From DATCLS01 sp035265325 (lineage in GTDB: Bacteria > Actinomycetota > Acidimicrobiia > Acidimicrobiales > VFJN01), in NCBI GenBank assembly GCA_035265325.1, contig DATFOS010000048.1, forward strand, positions 1-17,333: a stretch of DNA of 17,333 nucleotides, written 5' to 3'. The notes under the pieces were generated by a model that saw only the letters and a program-made list of their open reading frames with translations, had not been told where the DNA came from and made no database searches. Below are positions 1 through 7,068 of this stretch, piece after piece. Position 1 is the first letter of the stretch. Each line of letters opens with the position of its first letter. Made by a program: the position numbers and the translations under genes.

Positions 1-29
1 CGGTCACCGATCGGCTGCGGGGCCGGTGA

Positions 30-1136
30 TCACGCGTCGACCACGACGAGCTCGTGGGCGGCCCGGTTGAGCGGGTCGGGACCCGCCTCCGCCGCGACCA
101 CGATGTCTTCCAGGCGCAGGCCGAAGCGGCCGGGCACATAGATGCCGGGCTCGACCGAGAAGGCGTGGCCCGGGGCGAGCGGTGTGCGGTTGCCGGCGAC
201 GATGTAGGGGTCCTCGTGCTCCTCGACGCCGATGCCGTGACCGGTCCGGTGGATGAACCACTCGCCGTAGCCGGCCTCGGTGATGACCCGGCGGGCGATG
301 GCGTCGACCTCCTCGCACGGGACGCCGACGACGGCGCCCGCCACGGCCGCGTGCTGGGCCTCGTGCAGGACGGCGTAGGCCTCGGCCACCTCGGCCGACG
401 GCTCGCCGACCGACACGCAGCGCGTGATGTCGCTGCAGTAGCCCACGCCCTCGTCGTCGAGCATCGTCCCCCCGAAGTCGCACAGCACGACGTCGCCCGC
501 CTCGATGACCCGTTCGCCCGCCTCGTGGTGCGGGCTGGCGGCGTGGGCGCCGGCGGCCACGATGGCGAAGTTCACCCGCTGGTGGCCCTCGTCGACGAGC
601 CGGCGGCCGATGTCGGCGGACACCTCGGCCTCGGTCCGCCCGACGAGCGGGATGTCGCCGGCGTGCAACTGGGAGGCCACCCGGTCGGCGGCGGCGGCCG
701 CCTTGCGGAGGGACTCGACCTCGGCCGGGTCCTTCACGGCCCGCAGCGGGCCGACGACCTCGCTCCCCCGCCGGAAGGCGGCGCCGGGCAGCGCGGCCTG
801 GAGGTCGAGGACGAAGCGGGCCCAGGTCCGGTCGCCGATGGCGACCGACCCGGCGGCCCCCACCAGGCCGGCCACGAGGGCGACCGGGTCGTCGGTCTCG
901 TCCCACGCTGCGAGCGTGAAGACGTCGGGCCGTTCGGTGACCCGCGGCGCCTCCAGCCGGGGGACGACGAGCGTGGCGTCGCCCTCGCGGGGCAGGACGA
1001 GCATCGTCAGCCGCTCGAGCGGCATGGCCTCGTAGCCCGTCAGGTAGGGCAGGTCGGGCCCGACGGAGAGCAGCAGGACGTCGACGCCCACCTCGGCCAT
1101 GCGGGCACGAATGCGATCGGCACGATCGGCGAGCAT
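30..1136 (-). CDS. M24 family metallopeptidase (Xaa-Pro aminopeptidase/dipeptidase type)
   Basis: Predicted cytoplasmic dinuclear-metal peptidase of 368 residues that should remove or split N-terminal Xaa-Pro units. An N-terminal creatinase-like domain spans about residues 5-130 and the pita-bread M24 domain about 135-365. All five expected metal ligands are visible: D220 (in LCDFGG), D236 (CSDITR), H300 (TGHGIG), E329 (VEPGIY) and E343 (RLEDIV). H203/H204 in SPHHEAG sit where the substrate-binding His is expected. The length is normal for the family. The ATG at 1136 is 9 nt beyond the stop of the PNPOx-fold gene and has no Shine-Dalgarno, but TAGGCT ends 6 nt before it, so the gene may be read through from upstream or carry its own leaderless promoter. 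Substrate is not inferable; prolidase and aminopeptidase P-like members look alike at this level. Confidence 0.93.
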   Translation of the reverse strand: MLADRADRIRARMAEVGVDVLLLSVGPDLPYLTGYEAMPLERLTMLVLPREGDATLVVPRLEAPRVTERPDVFTLAAWDETDDPVALVAGLVGAAGSVAIGDRTWARFVLDLQAALPGAAFRRGSEVVGPLRAVKDPAEVESLRKAAAAADRVASQLHAGDIPLVGRTEAEVSADIGRRLVDEGHQRVNFAIVAAGAHAASPHHEAGERVIEAGDVVLCDFGGTMLDDEGVGYCSDITRCVSVGEPSAEVAEAYAVLHEAQHAAVAGAVVGVPCEEVDAIARRVITEAGYGEWFIHRTGHGIGVEEHEDPYIVAGNRTPLAPGHAFSVEPGIYVPGRFGLRLEDIVVAAEAGPDPLNRAAHELVVVDA

Positions 1137-1142
1137 CCGCCC

Positions 1143-1148
1143 AGCCTA
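1143..1148 (-). promoter_or_regulatory. candidate -10 element (TAGGCT) of the M24 peptidase gene
   Basis: TAGGCT on the minus strand, 6 nt before the ATG at 1136, with no Shine-Dalgarno between. The spacing would place the transcription start at or next to the A of ATG. Caution: its TAG is also the stop codon of the upstream gene, so the match may be partly forced. No -35 is recognisable. Confidence 0.35.
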
Positions 1149-1898
1149 CGACCGGCCGGCGACCGCCCCGGCGCCCCCGGCCGGCTCGGCGGCCTGCCCG
1201 GCCCGGCCGGTCTCGGCGCCCCCGGCCGGCCCGGCGGCCTGGCCGGGCTGGCCCGTCTCGGCGCCCCCGGCCGGCCCCGCGGCCTGGCCGGCCTTGGCGG
1301 CGTGGGCGGCTCGCTGGGCGTCGACCGCCGCCACGGCGTGGGCATGCTCGACGTCGAGGCCGGACAGGCCGTCGATGCTCTCCCGGTTGGCCGTCGTCCA
1401 GCTGTGTGCCAGCTGGTCGGCAGACTTCCGGCCCAGGCTCTGCTGGAGCGTCGGGCGGTCGGATCGGAACTCCATCCGGGGCACGGCGTAGCCGCAGGAC
1501 GTGGACACCCGGTCGACGGCCACCCGGATGACGGCCCGCGCCACGGCGACGTCGTCCCCGAAGTGCGGGCGCAGGGCCTCGAAGCCGTCCGTGCCGGCCG
1601 GCAGGGTCTCGCCCCGCCCGTAGAGCCGCACGATCAGCGGCTTCGCGTCGAACGAGCAGAACATGAGCGTGATGCGCCCGTTCTGGCGCAGGTGGGCGGT
1701 CGTCTCGATCCCGCTGCCGCCCAGGTCGAGGTAGGCGACGCTGGTCGGGCCGAGGACGGCGAACGTGCCGGCGAGGCCCTTGGGCGAGACGTTGACATGG
1801 CCGTCGTCGTCGGTCGGCGCCGTGCCCACGAAGAACACCGGCTGCCGGGCGACGAAGTCGGCGAGGTTGTCGTTCAGCGCGTCGAGGACCAGGCCCAT
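1146..1898 (-). CDS. PNPOx-fold (pyridoxamine 5'-phosphate oxidase family) flavin-binding protein with repeat tail
   Basis: A 250-residue protein. Residues 1 to about 180 match a widespread PNPOx-like split-barrel group: QPVFFVGTAP near 19-28, GHVNVSPKGLAGTF near 33-46, VAYLDLGGSGIETTAHLRQN near 54-73, then ITLMFCSFDAKP and LYGRGE. These proteins usually bind FMN or F420 as dimers; the reaction here is unknown and true PNPOx activity should not be assumed. The tail from about 185 is Ala/Gly-rich and ends in three 15-residue repeats of the type GQAAGPAGGAET (encoded at 1171-1305), which I do not associate with the family. The ATG at 1898 lacks a Shine-Dalgarno, but TAGCGT lies 7 nt upstream. 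A 194-nt spacer with a hairpin separates it from lipBA, so it is probably its own transcript. Confidence 0.85.
   Translation of the reverse strand: MGLVLDALNDNLADFVARQPVFFVGTAPTDDDGHVNVSPKGLAGTFAVLGPTSVAYLDLGGSGIETTAHLRQNGRITLMFCSFDAKPLIVRLYGRGETLPAGTDGFEALRPHFGDDVAVARAVIRVAVDRVSTSCGYAVPRMEFRSDRPTLQQSLGRKSADQLAHSWTTANRESIDGLSGLDVEHAHAVAAVDAQRAAHAAKAGQAAGPAGGAETGQPGQAAGPAGGAETGRAGQAAEPAGGAGAVAGRS
1171..1305 (-). repeat. three 45-bp tandem repeats in the PNPOx-fold gene
   Basis: Units begin at 1171, 1216 and 1261, each with GCGCCCCCGGCCGG on the plus strand. The period is exactly 45 bp, so it encodes a 15-residue repeat without shifting frame. Units 1 and 2 differ at several positions and unit 3 diverges after about 34 bp. 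It forms the C-terminal Ala/Gly/Pro tail of the protein. Confidence 0.85.
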
Positions 1899-1905
1899 GA
1901 CGGCG

Positions 1906-1911
1906 ACGCTA
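1906..1911 (-). promoter_or_regulatory. candidate -10 element (TAGCGT) of the PNPOx-fold gene
   Basis: TAGCGT on the minus strand, 7 nt before the ATG at 1898. The intervening bases (CGCCGTC) hold no Shine-Dalgarno. The arrangement fits a leaderless start. No convincing -35 is seen. Confidence 0.4.
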
Positions 1912-2059
1912 CGACCGGCGCCGACGCACCGGCAGGTCCATTACCCGCCCGGATGGCCCGGCCCTGCCAGCGCGGGCCCGGTCGGCAAGGCGTGCAACCG
2001 CGGGGCCACGGTCGTCCTCCTCGACACGCTGGGACGGCGCGACCGCTGGACCGACTGCG

Positions 2060-2087
2060 GGCCGGGCCGGCGCGTGCCGGCCCGGCC
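2060..2087 (-). terminator. GC hairpin after lipBA (possible terminator without U-tract)
   Basis: A perfect 12-bp stem, GGCCGGGCCGGC pairing with GCCGGCCCGGCC across a 4-nt loop (GCGT), begins 5 nt past the lipBA stop. No U-rich tract follows, so it would be the hairpin-only form proposed for actinobacteria, or an mRNA 3'-end stabiliser. The stem is clear; its function is inferred. Confidence 0.5.
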
Positions 2088-2092
2088 GCGGG

Positions 2093-3826
2093 TCAGACGG
2101 GCTGGGGGGAGGCGCCGGCCTCGGCGGCGTCCCCGGCGGCCTGGCGGGCGTGGTAGCTCGACCTGGTCAGCGGGCTCGACTCGACGTGGGGGATGCCCAT
2201 CGTCTCGCCCGCCCGCTTGTACTCCTCGAAGACGGCCGGCTCGACCCACCGGGCCACGGGCAGGTGGTGGGCGGTCGGCCGCAGGTACTGGCCGATCGTG
2301 ACGATGTCGACGCCGACCGCTCGCAGGTCGGCCAGCGTGACGACGACCTCGTGGTCGGTCTCGCCCATGCCCACGATGAGGCCCGACTTCGTGACGAGTC
2401 CGGCCTCCTTGGCCCGGGCCAGGACCGCCAGGCTGCGGGCGTAGCCGGCCGACGGCCGCACGGCCCGCTGCAGGCGGGCGACGGTCTCGGTGTTGTGGTT
2501 CAGGACGTCGGGGCGGGCGGCGAAGATCGTCCCCAGCGCCGCCTCGTCGCCCTTGCAGTCGGGAATCAGGACCTCGACCTGCACGCCGGGCGTCCGCCGC
2601 CGGATGGCCTCGATCGTGGCGGCGAAGGCCCCGGCCCCGCCGTCGGGCAGGTCGTCCCGGGCGACGGCGGTGACCACGGCGAAGCGCAGGCCCATCCGGT
2701 CGACCGCCTCGGCCACCCGCTCGGGCTCCCCTGGGTCGAGCGGCAGGGGGTGCCGGGTGTCGACGAGGCAGAACCCGCACGCCCGCGTGCAACGCTCGCC
2801 GTTGATCATGAACGTGGCCGTGCCGTCGGCCCAGCACTCGTAGATGTTGGGGCAGCCGGCCTCTTCGCACACGGTGACGAGGCCCAGGTCGCGCATCGTG
2901 TGCTCGAGGTGGTGGAACTCCGCGCCGGTCTTCAGCTCGGCCCGTAGCCACGACGGCTTGCGCTGCGAGATCGCCAACCCGTCGGTCACGCCGGCCTGGG
3001 CCAGCCGCCCCTTGAGCCGGACGGGGACGCCGTCGTCCCGGGGCGCCGGCGCCTGCTCGCGGCCGCGGGTCGGGCCGGTGGAGACGGCCACCACGCTGGC
3101 CTCGCCGCGGCTGAACGCCGACAGGTCCTCGGGGGCGTGCCGCCAGACCACGTCGGACCGCTCGACGTCGACGCCGCGGTCGGCTCCCCACAGCGCCGCC
3201 GCCCGGGCGCTCACGGCCTCGACGACCTCGCGCATCGACACGTGGACGCCCTCCTCGGCCAGCGACGTCACCCGCTTGTCGGGAATGCCGCACGGCACGA
3301 TGTGGCCGAAGAAGGCCATGTCGGGCGCCACGTTCAGCCCGAAGCCGTGCATCGTGCGCCCCCGGTTCAGGCGCACGCCGATGGCGCAGACCTTCCGCGG
3401 GTCGGACGACTCGGGGTCGACCCACACGCCCGGGTACTCGCGCAGCCGGCCGGCGTTGGGCAGGCCCACGTCGGCCAGCGTGTCGATGATCAGCTGCTCG
3501 ACCGATCGCACGTAGGCGACCGTGTCGGCCATGCCCGTGCGCGTGCCGCCGCCCTTGGCCGGCAGGGACACGATCGGGTACCCGACCAGCTGGCCGGGGC
3601 CGTGGTAGGTGACGTCGCCGCCCCGGTCGACCCGGACGAAGTCGGCGCCCACCTCGGCCGGCTCCCGCAGGATGTGGCGGGTGTCGGCCCGCACGCCGAG
3701 CGTGTAGACGTGCGGGTGCTCGAGGAGGAGCAGGTGGTCGTCGGGCGAGCCGGCGTAGAGCGCCCGCTGCAGCGCCCAGGCCTCGCGGTACGGGACCCGG
3801 CCGAGCCAGCGCAATCGCAGCGTCAT
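2093..3826 (-). CDS. lipB-lipA: LipB-LipA fusion: octanoyltransferase plus lipoyl synthase in one frame
   Basis: One open frame of 577 residues carries both steps of lipoate assembly. Residues 1 to about 222 are LipB: RGGDVTYHGPGQL (68-80), lysine K145 in RKVCAIGVR and thiol C179 in HIVPCGIP, the Lys/Cys pair used for octanoyl transfer from ACP. Residues from about 267 to 565 are LipA: auxiliary-cluster cysteines C320, C325 and C331 (CX4CX5C), radical-SAM cysteines C346, C350 and C353 (CX3CX2C), and the closing RSSYHA (555-560) whose Ser ligates the auxiliary cluster. A roughly 45-residue Arg/Pro/Ala-rich linker joins them without a stop. LipB and LipA are normally separate proteins of about 210-240 and 290-340 residues. 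It follows the E2 gene, whose lipoyl domain is the likely substrate. The ATG at 3826 has TAGGCT 6 nt upstream and no Shine-Dalgarno. A possible internal start for LipA lies at 3094. Confidence 0.93.
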   Translation of the reverse strand: MTLRLRWLGRVPYREAWALQRALYAGSPDDHLLLLEHPHVYTLGVRADTRHILREPAEVGADFVRVDRGGDVTYHGPGQLVGYPIVSLPAKGGGTRTGMADTVAYVRSVEQLIIDTLADVGLPNAGRLREYPGVWVDPESSDPRKVCAIGVRLNRGRTMHGFGLNVAPDMAFFGHIVPCGIPDKRVTSLAEEGVHVSMREVVEAVSARAAALWGADRGVDVERSDVVWRHAPEDLSAFSRGEASVVAVSTGPTRGREQAPAPRDDGVPVRLKGRLAQAGVTDGLAISQRKPSWLRAELKTGAEFHHLEHTMRDLGLVTVCEEAGCPNIYECWADGTATFMINGERCTRACGFCLVDTRHPLPLDPGEPERVAEAVDRMGLRFAVVTAVARDDLPDGGAGAFAATIEAIRRRTPGVQVEVLIPDCKGDEAALGTIFAARPDVLNHNTETVARLQRAVRPSAGYARSLAVLARAKEAGLVTKSGLIVGMGETDHEVVVTLADLRAVGVDIVTIGQYLRPTAHHLPVARWVEPAVFEEYKRAGETMGIPHVESSPLTRSSYHARQAAGDAAEAGASPQPV

Positions 3827-3832
3827 GGGGTG

Positions 3833-3838
3833 AGCCTA
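3833..3838 (-). promoter_or_regulatory. candidate -10 element (TAGGCT) of lipBA
   Basis: TAGGCT on the minus strand in the 64-nt spacer after the E2 gene, 6 nt before the ATG at 3826. The intervening CACCCC is not a ribosome site. This suggests a separate, leaderless lipBA transcript besides any read-through from sucB. Confidence 0.45.
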
Positions 3839-3890
3839 CGGAGGCGTGCGGCCATGCCGGCGGGGGTGTGACGGATGCCGGGCGGGCCCG

Positions 3891-5414
3891 TCAGGCCAGC
3901 TCGGCGGCCCAGTCGCGGGTCTCGATGATCTCCTTGACCCGGGCCAGGAAGCTGGCGGCGTAGGCGCCGTCGAACGCCCGATGGTCCCAGGTCAGGGTGA
4001 TGTTGCCGACCGAGTGGATCGCGATCGACTCGCCCCCGTCCTTCGTGGCGACCACGACCGGACGCCGCTTGACGCCGTCGGTCGACACGATGGCCACCTG
4101 CGGCTGGTTGATGATCGGCAGCGTCATCGTCGTGCCGAACGGGCCGGGGTTGGTGATCGTGAACGTGCCGCCGGCGATGTCGTCGGGGCCGAGCTTCTTG
4201 CCGCGGGCCCGGGCCGCCAGGTCGCCGATCTCGCGGGCGATCGCCCGCAGCCGCTTCCCGTCGGCCTCCTGGACGACCGGGACCATCAGGCCCTTGAAGT
4301 CGAGGTCGACGGCGATGCCGAGGTTGACGTAGTTGTGCACGACCAGCTCGTTCTCGCCGAAGCTGGCGTTGACCTCGGGGTACTCGCGGATGGCGTCGAC
4401 CACGGCCCGGCTGATGAAGGGCAGGTAGGTGAGGCTGAAGCCCTCGGTCGCCTTCCACTCGGCCTTGTGTGCCGCCCGGACCCGCTCGACGGCCTCGAAG
4501 TCGACCTCGATCGAGGCGTAGACGTGGGCCGACGTCTGCTTCGAGGCGATCATGTGCTGGGCCGTGCGGCGCCGGATGTTGGTGTGCGGCACCACGGCGT
4601 CGCGCTCGCCCGGCTTGGCGAGGACCTGAGGCGCCGGCCGGGCCGGCGGGGCGGACGGCGCCGCGGCGGCCGGGGCCGACGGGGCGGCCGCGGGTGCGGC
4701 GGCGGACGGCGCGGCCGCTGCGGCCGGCGCTGCGGCGACGCCCTTGTCGATGGCGTCGAGGACGTCCTTGCGCGTGATGCGCCCACCGGGGCCGGTGCCC
4801 GTGATGGCGGCGGGGTCGAGGCCGTTCTCGGCCACGAGCCGGCGGACGACCGGCGAGAGGAGCTTGGCGCCGGCGCCGTCGGTGCCCGCGGATGGGGCCG
4901 GAGCGGCGGGGGCAGGCGCGGCGGGCGCCTCGGCCGGGCCGGGGGCGGGCTGGGACGCGGCTGGGGCGGGCGTCTCGGGCTGGACCGGGGCCTCATCGGT
5001 CGGCGCGGGCGCCGGGGCCTCGGCGGCCGGGGTGACGCCGTTGCCGTCGGGCCCCGAGGCGGGGGCCTCAGCCTCGGGCTCGGCCTCGGGCTCGGCCTCG
5101 GCGGCCGGCTCCGGGGCCGGCTCGGGCTCGGCCGGCGCCTCGGCCGGGGCCTCGGCACCGCCGGACGCGTCGCCGGCGGGGGCGTCGCCCACGCGTGCGA
5201 GCACGGCGCCGACGTCGACGGTGTCACCCTCCTCCACCAGGATCTCGGAGACCACGCCCGAGATGGGCGACGGCACCTCGGAGTCGACCTTGTCGGTCGA
5301 GACCTCGAACAGCGGCTCGTCCTCGGCGACCTGGTCGCCGACCTGCTTGAACCACTTGGTGATGGTCCCCTCGGTCACCGTCTCGCCGAGTTGGGGCATC
5401 TGGATGTCGGCCAT
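3891..5414 (-). CDS. sucB: 2-oxoacid dehydrogenase E2 (dihydrolipoamide acyltransferase, SucB/DlaT type)
   Basis: The acyl-transfer core of a 2-oxoacid dehydrogenase complex (507 residues). It has one lipoyl domain (1 to about 76) with the lipoylated lysine K42 in STDKVDSE. A long Ala/Pro/Glu linker follows (about 78-182), then the peripheral subunit-binding domain (about 184-223, LLSPVVRRLVAENGLD and GPGGRITRKDVL), a second Ala/Pro linker (about 224-270), and the catalytic domain (about 276-506) with H478 and D482 in DHRAFDG. The N-terminus (MPQLGETVTEGTITKW) resembles actinobacterial SucB and mycobacterial DlaT. Whether it serves 2-oxoglutarate, pyruvate or branched-chain oxoacids cannot be settled without the E1, which is not in the window. 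It follows lpdA by 45 nt and precedes lipBA by 64 nt, so its E3 partner and lipoylation enzymes are adjacent. The ATG at 5414 has only a weak GAG-type ribosome site. Confidence 0.93.
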   Translation of the reverse strand: MADIQMPQLGETVTEGTITKWFKQVGDQVAEDEPLFEVSTDKVDSEVPSPISGVVSEILVEEGDTVDVGAVLARVGDAPAGDASGGAEAPAEAPAEPEPAPEPAAEAEPEAEPEAEAPASGPDGNGVTPAAEAPAPAPTDEAPVQPETPAPAASQPAPGPAEAPAAPAPAAPAPSAGTDGAGAKLLSPVVRRLVAENGLDPAAITGTGPGGRITRKDVLDAIDKGVAAAPAAAAAPSAAAPAAAPSAPAAAAPSAPPARPAPQVLAKPGERDAVVPHTNIRRRTAQHMIASKQTSAHVYASIEVDFEAVERVRAAHKAEWKATEGFSLTYLPFISRAVVDAIREYPEVNASFGENELVVHNYVNLGIAVDLDFKGLMVPVVQEADGKRLRAIAREIGDLAARARGKKLGPDDIAGGTFTITNPGPFGTTMTLPIINQPQVAIVSTDGVKRRPVVVATKDGGESIAIHSVGNITLTWDHRAFDGAYAASFLARVKEIIETRDWAAELA

Positions 5415-5459
5415 CGTTCTCAGGTCTCGCTCTCGATGTCGTGGCGGGTGGGCGCGGGC

Positions 5460-6866
5460 CTAGTGGAGGCGACGCCCGGTCATGTCCTGGACCGTGTCGC
5501 CGAACAGCTCGGACAACGTCGGGTGCGGCTGGATGAAGGCGGCGACCTCGTCGACGGTTGCTTCCCAATTCACGGCCAGGTACCCCTGGCCCAGCTGCTC
5601 GGTCACCCAGGGGCCCACCATGTGGACCCCGAGGATCGTCCCGGCCTTGCCGTCGGGCGTCTTCTCGGCGATGACCTTCACCAGGCCCTCCTGGTCGCCG
5701 ACGATCTTGGCCCGGCTGTTGGCGCTGAAGCGGTGCTTGGTGGCCACCACGGCATAGCCGGCCTCCTTGGCCGACTGCTCGGAGTGGCCGGCGAAGGCGA
5801 CCTCGGGGCGGCAGTAGATGCCCCACGGGACCTTGCCGTAGTCGATCGGCACCGGCTCCTCGCCGAGGATGTCGCGGATGGCGACCATGCCCTCGGCGAA
5901 GCCCACGTGGGCGAGCGCCGGCGTGGCGACGCAGTCGCCGGCCGCCCACACGCCCGGCTCGCCGGTCCGCATGTTCTCGTCGACGACCACGAAGCCGCGC
6001 TCGTCGACCGTGACGGCCGTGCCCTCGAGGCCGAGTTCGGCAGTGGCCGGCTTGCGGCCCACCGACACGACGACCACGTCGGCCTTGATCGGGTCGGCGC
6101 CCTCGACGTCGACCACCGTGCCGTTGTCGCCGGGCTCGTGGCCCGCGACCTTGACGCCCGTGCGGACCTCGATGCCGCGCTTCTTGAAGGACCGCTCGAC
6201 GACCGAGGTCACATCCTTGTCGCAGCCCGGGAGGATCTTGGGCAGCACCTCGAGGATCGTGACCTGTGTGCCGAGGTCGCTCATCATCGAGGCGAACTCG
6301 CAGCCGATGGCGCCGCCGCCGATGACGACGGCCGTGCCGGGCACGTCGGGCATCGAGAGGACCTCGTCGGAGGTCATGACGACCGTGCCGTCGACCTCGA
6401 AGCCGGGGATCGTGCGGGTCTCGGAGCCGGCGGCGATGATCACGGCGTCGGCGGTCAGCTCGACGTCGCCGGAGCCGCCGCCCGAGACGGTCACCCGCCG
6501 CTCGGCGTGGAGCCGGCCGTGCCCGTCGTAGATCGTGACCTTGCGGCCCTTGAGCAGCTGGGACACGCCGCCGACGAGCTCGTCGACGACCGCCTGCTTG
6601 CGCTGCTGCGTGACGGACCAGTCGATGTTGGGCTGGCCCGCCTCGATGCCGAAGGAGGCGGCCTCGGCGACGGTGCGGTAGACGTGCGCGGTCTCGAGCA
6701 GCTCCTTGGCGGGGATGCAGCCCACGTTCAGGCAGGTGCCGCCGATCCAGCGCTTCTCGACCAGGGCGATGTTGAGGCCGGCGCTGGCGCCGTAGAGCGC
6801 CGAGGCATAGCCGGCGGGACCGCCGCCGATGACGACGAGGTCGAAGTGATCGGCCGTGGGGACCAC
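5460..6866 (-). CDS. lpdA: dihydrolipoyl dehydrogenase (E3)
   Basis: FAD-dependent E3 component of 468 residues that reoxidises dihydrolipoamide on E2 and passes electrons to NAD+. The FAD Rossmann motif GGGPAG is at 14-19. The redox disulfide is C45/C50 in GGTCLNVGCIPAK, with Ala where most relatives have Ser before the Lys. The NAD site GGGAIG is at 183-188, and the second FAD motif TGEPGVWAAGDC at 301-312. The C-terminal base pair is H448 and E453 in HPTLSE. Length is typical. The GTG at 6866 fits the homologous N-terminus, but GGGAG directly abuts it, leaving almost no Shine-Dalgarno spacing, so initiation is unusual or the start is slightly wrong. It heads the lpdA-sucB-lipBA series and diverges from the microprotein gene at 7069. 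Confidence 0.95.
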   Translation of the reverse strand: MVPTADHFDLVVIGGGPAGYASALYGASAGLNIALVEKRWIGGTCLNVGCIPAKELLETAHVYRTVAEAASFGIEAGQPNIDWSVTQQRKQAVVDELVGGVSQLLKGRKVTIYDGHGRLHAERRVTVSGGGSGDVELTADAVIIAAGSETRTIPGFEVDGTVVMTSDEVLSMPDVPGTAVVIGGGAIGCEFASMMSDLGTQVTILEVLPKILPGCDKDVTSVVERSFKKRGIEVRTGVKVAGHEPGDNGTVVDVEGADPIKADVVVVSVGRKPATAELGLEGTAVTVDERGFVVVDENMRTGEPGVWAAGDCVATPALAHVGFAEGMVAIRDILGEEPVPIDYGKVPWGIYCRPEVAFAGHSEQSAKEAGYAVVATKHRFSANSRAKIVGDQEGLVKVIAEKTPDGKAGTILGVHMVGPWVTEQLGQGYLAVNWEATVDEVAAFIQPHPTLSELFGDTVQDMTGRRLH

Positions 6867-6898
6867 CTCCCAGTGGAACGAAGAGGCCGGATGGCCGC

Positions 6899-6904
6899 AC
6901 TCTA
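6899..6904 (-). promoter_or_regulatory. candidate -10 element (TAGAGT) of lpdA
   Basis: TAGAGT on the minus strand, 32 nt before the lpdA GTG, giving a leader of about 25 nt. It fits the TANNNT pattern seen elsewhere in the window. No clear -35. Weak evidence. Confidence 0.3.
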
Positions 6905-6947
6905 CCGGCCACGCATGGCCCCATGGACGGTGCCGAACGCCACGTCC

Positions 6948-6980
6948 GAGCGGCCGGAGAGCGGCCGGAGAGCGGCCGGA
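6948..6980. repeat. three perfect 11-bp tandem repeats (GAGCGGCCGGA)
   Basis: Three identical head-to-tail copies at 6948-6958, 6959-6969 and 6970-6980, each with the palindrome CGGCCG. They lie in the 202-nt spacer between the divergent lpdA and the microprotein gene, upstream of both putative promoters. The 11-bp period is about one helical turn, so the palindromes face the same side. They could be an operator array or slippage-expanded sequence. Confidence 0.85.
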
Positions 6981-7052
6981 GTGGGGCGCGCGGCCCGAGG
7001 GGTCACCGCCCGCGTGCGTGCGTCACCACCCCCTGCGACGGGCCTGTTGCCC

Positions 7053-7058
7053 TACGGT
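7053..7058 (+). promoter_or_regulatory. candidate -10 element (TACGGT) of the microprotein/hydrolase pair
   Basis: TACGGT lies 10 nt before the ATG at 7069, which would leave a leader of only a few bases. It is the only AT-containing hexamer of TANNNT form close to this start. No -35 is evident. Confidence 0.3.
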
Positions 7059-7068
7059 GGCCACCGTC

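Noticed and set aside
1899..2092. A small gene or RNA in the 194-nt spacer between lipBA and the PNPOx-fold gene.
   Set aside because: No convincing frame or tRNA-like fold; only the hairpin and the candidate -10 element are supportable.
54..2156. A 700-codon plus-strand frame across the M24 and PNPOx-fold genes.
   Set aside because: Low-complexity composition and no recognisable domain; the minus strand has convincing genes.
4620..5200. Mobile or satellite repeat suggested by repetitive GC sequence in the E2 gene.
   Set aside because: It encodes the Ala/Pro/Glu interdomain linkers normal for E2 proteins.
6856..7068. An N-terminal extension of the 30-residue microprotein back to 6856.
   Set aside because: It overlaps the lpdA start and the tandem repeats, and the extra 71 residues look non-coding.
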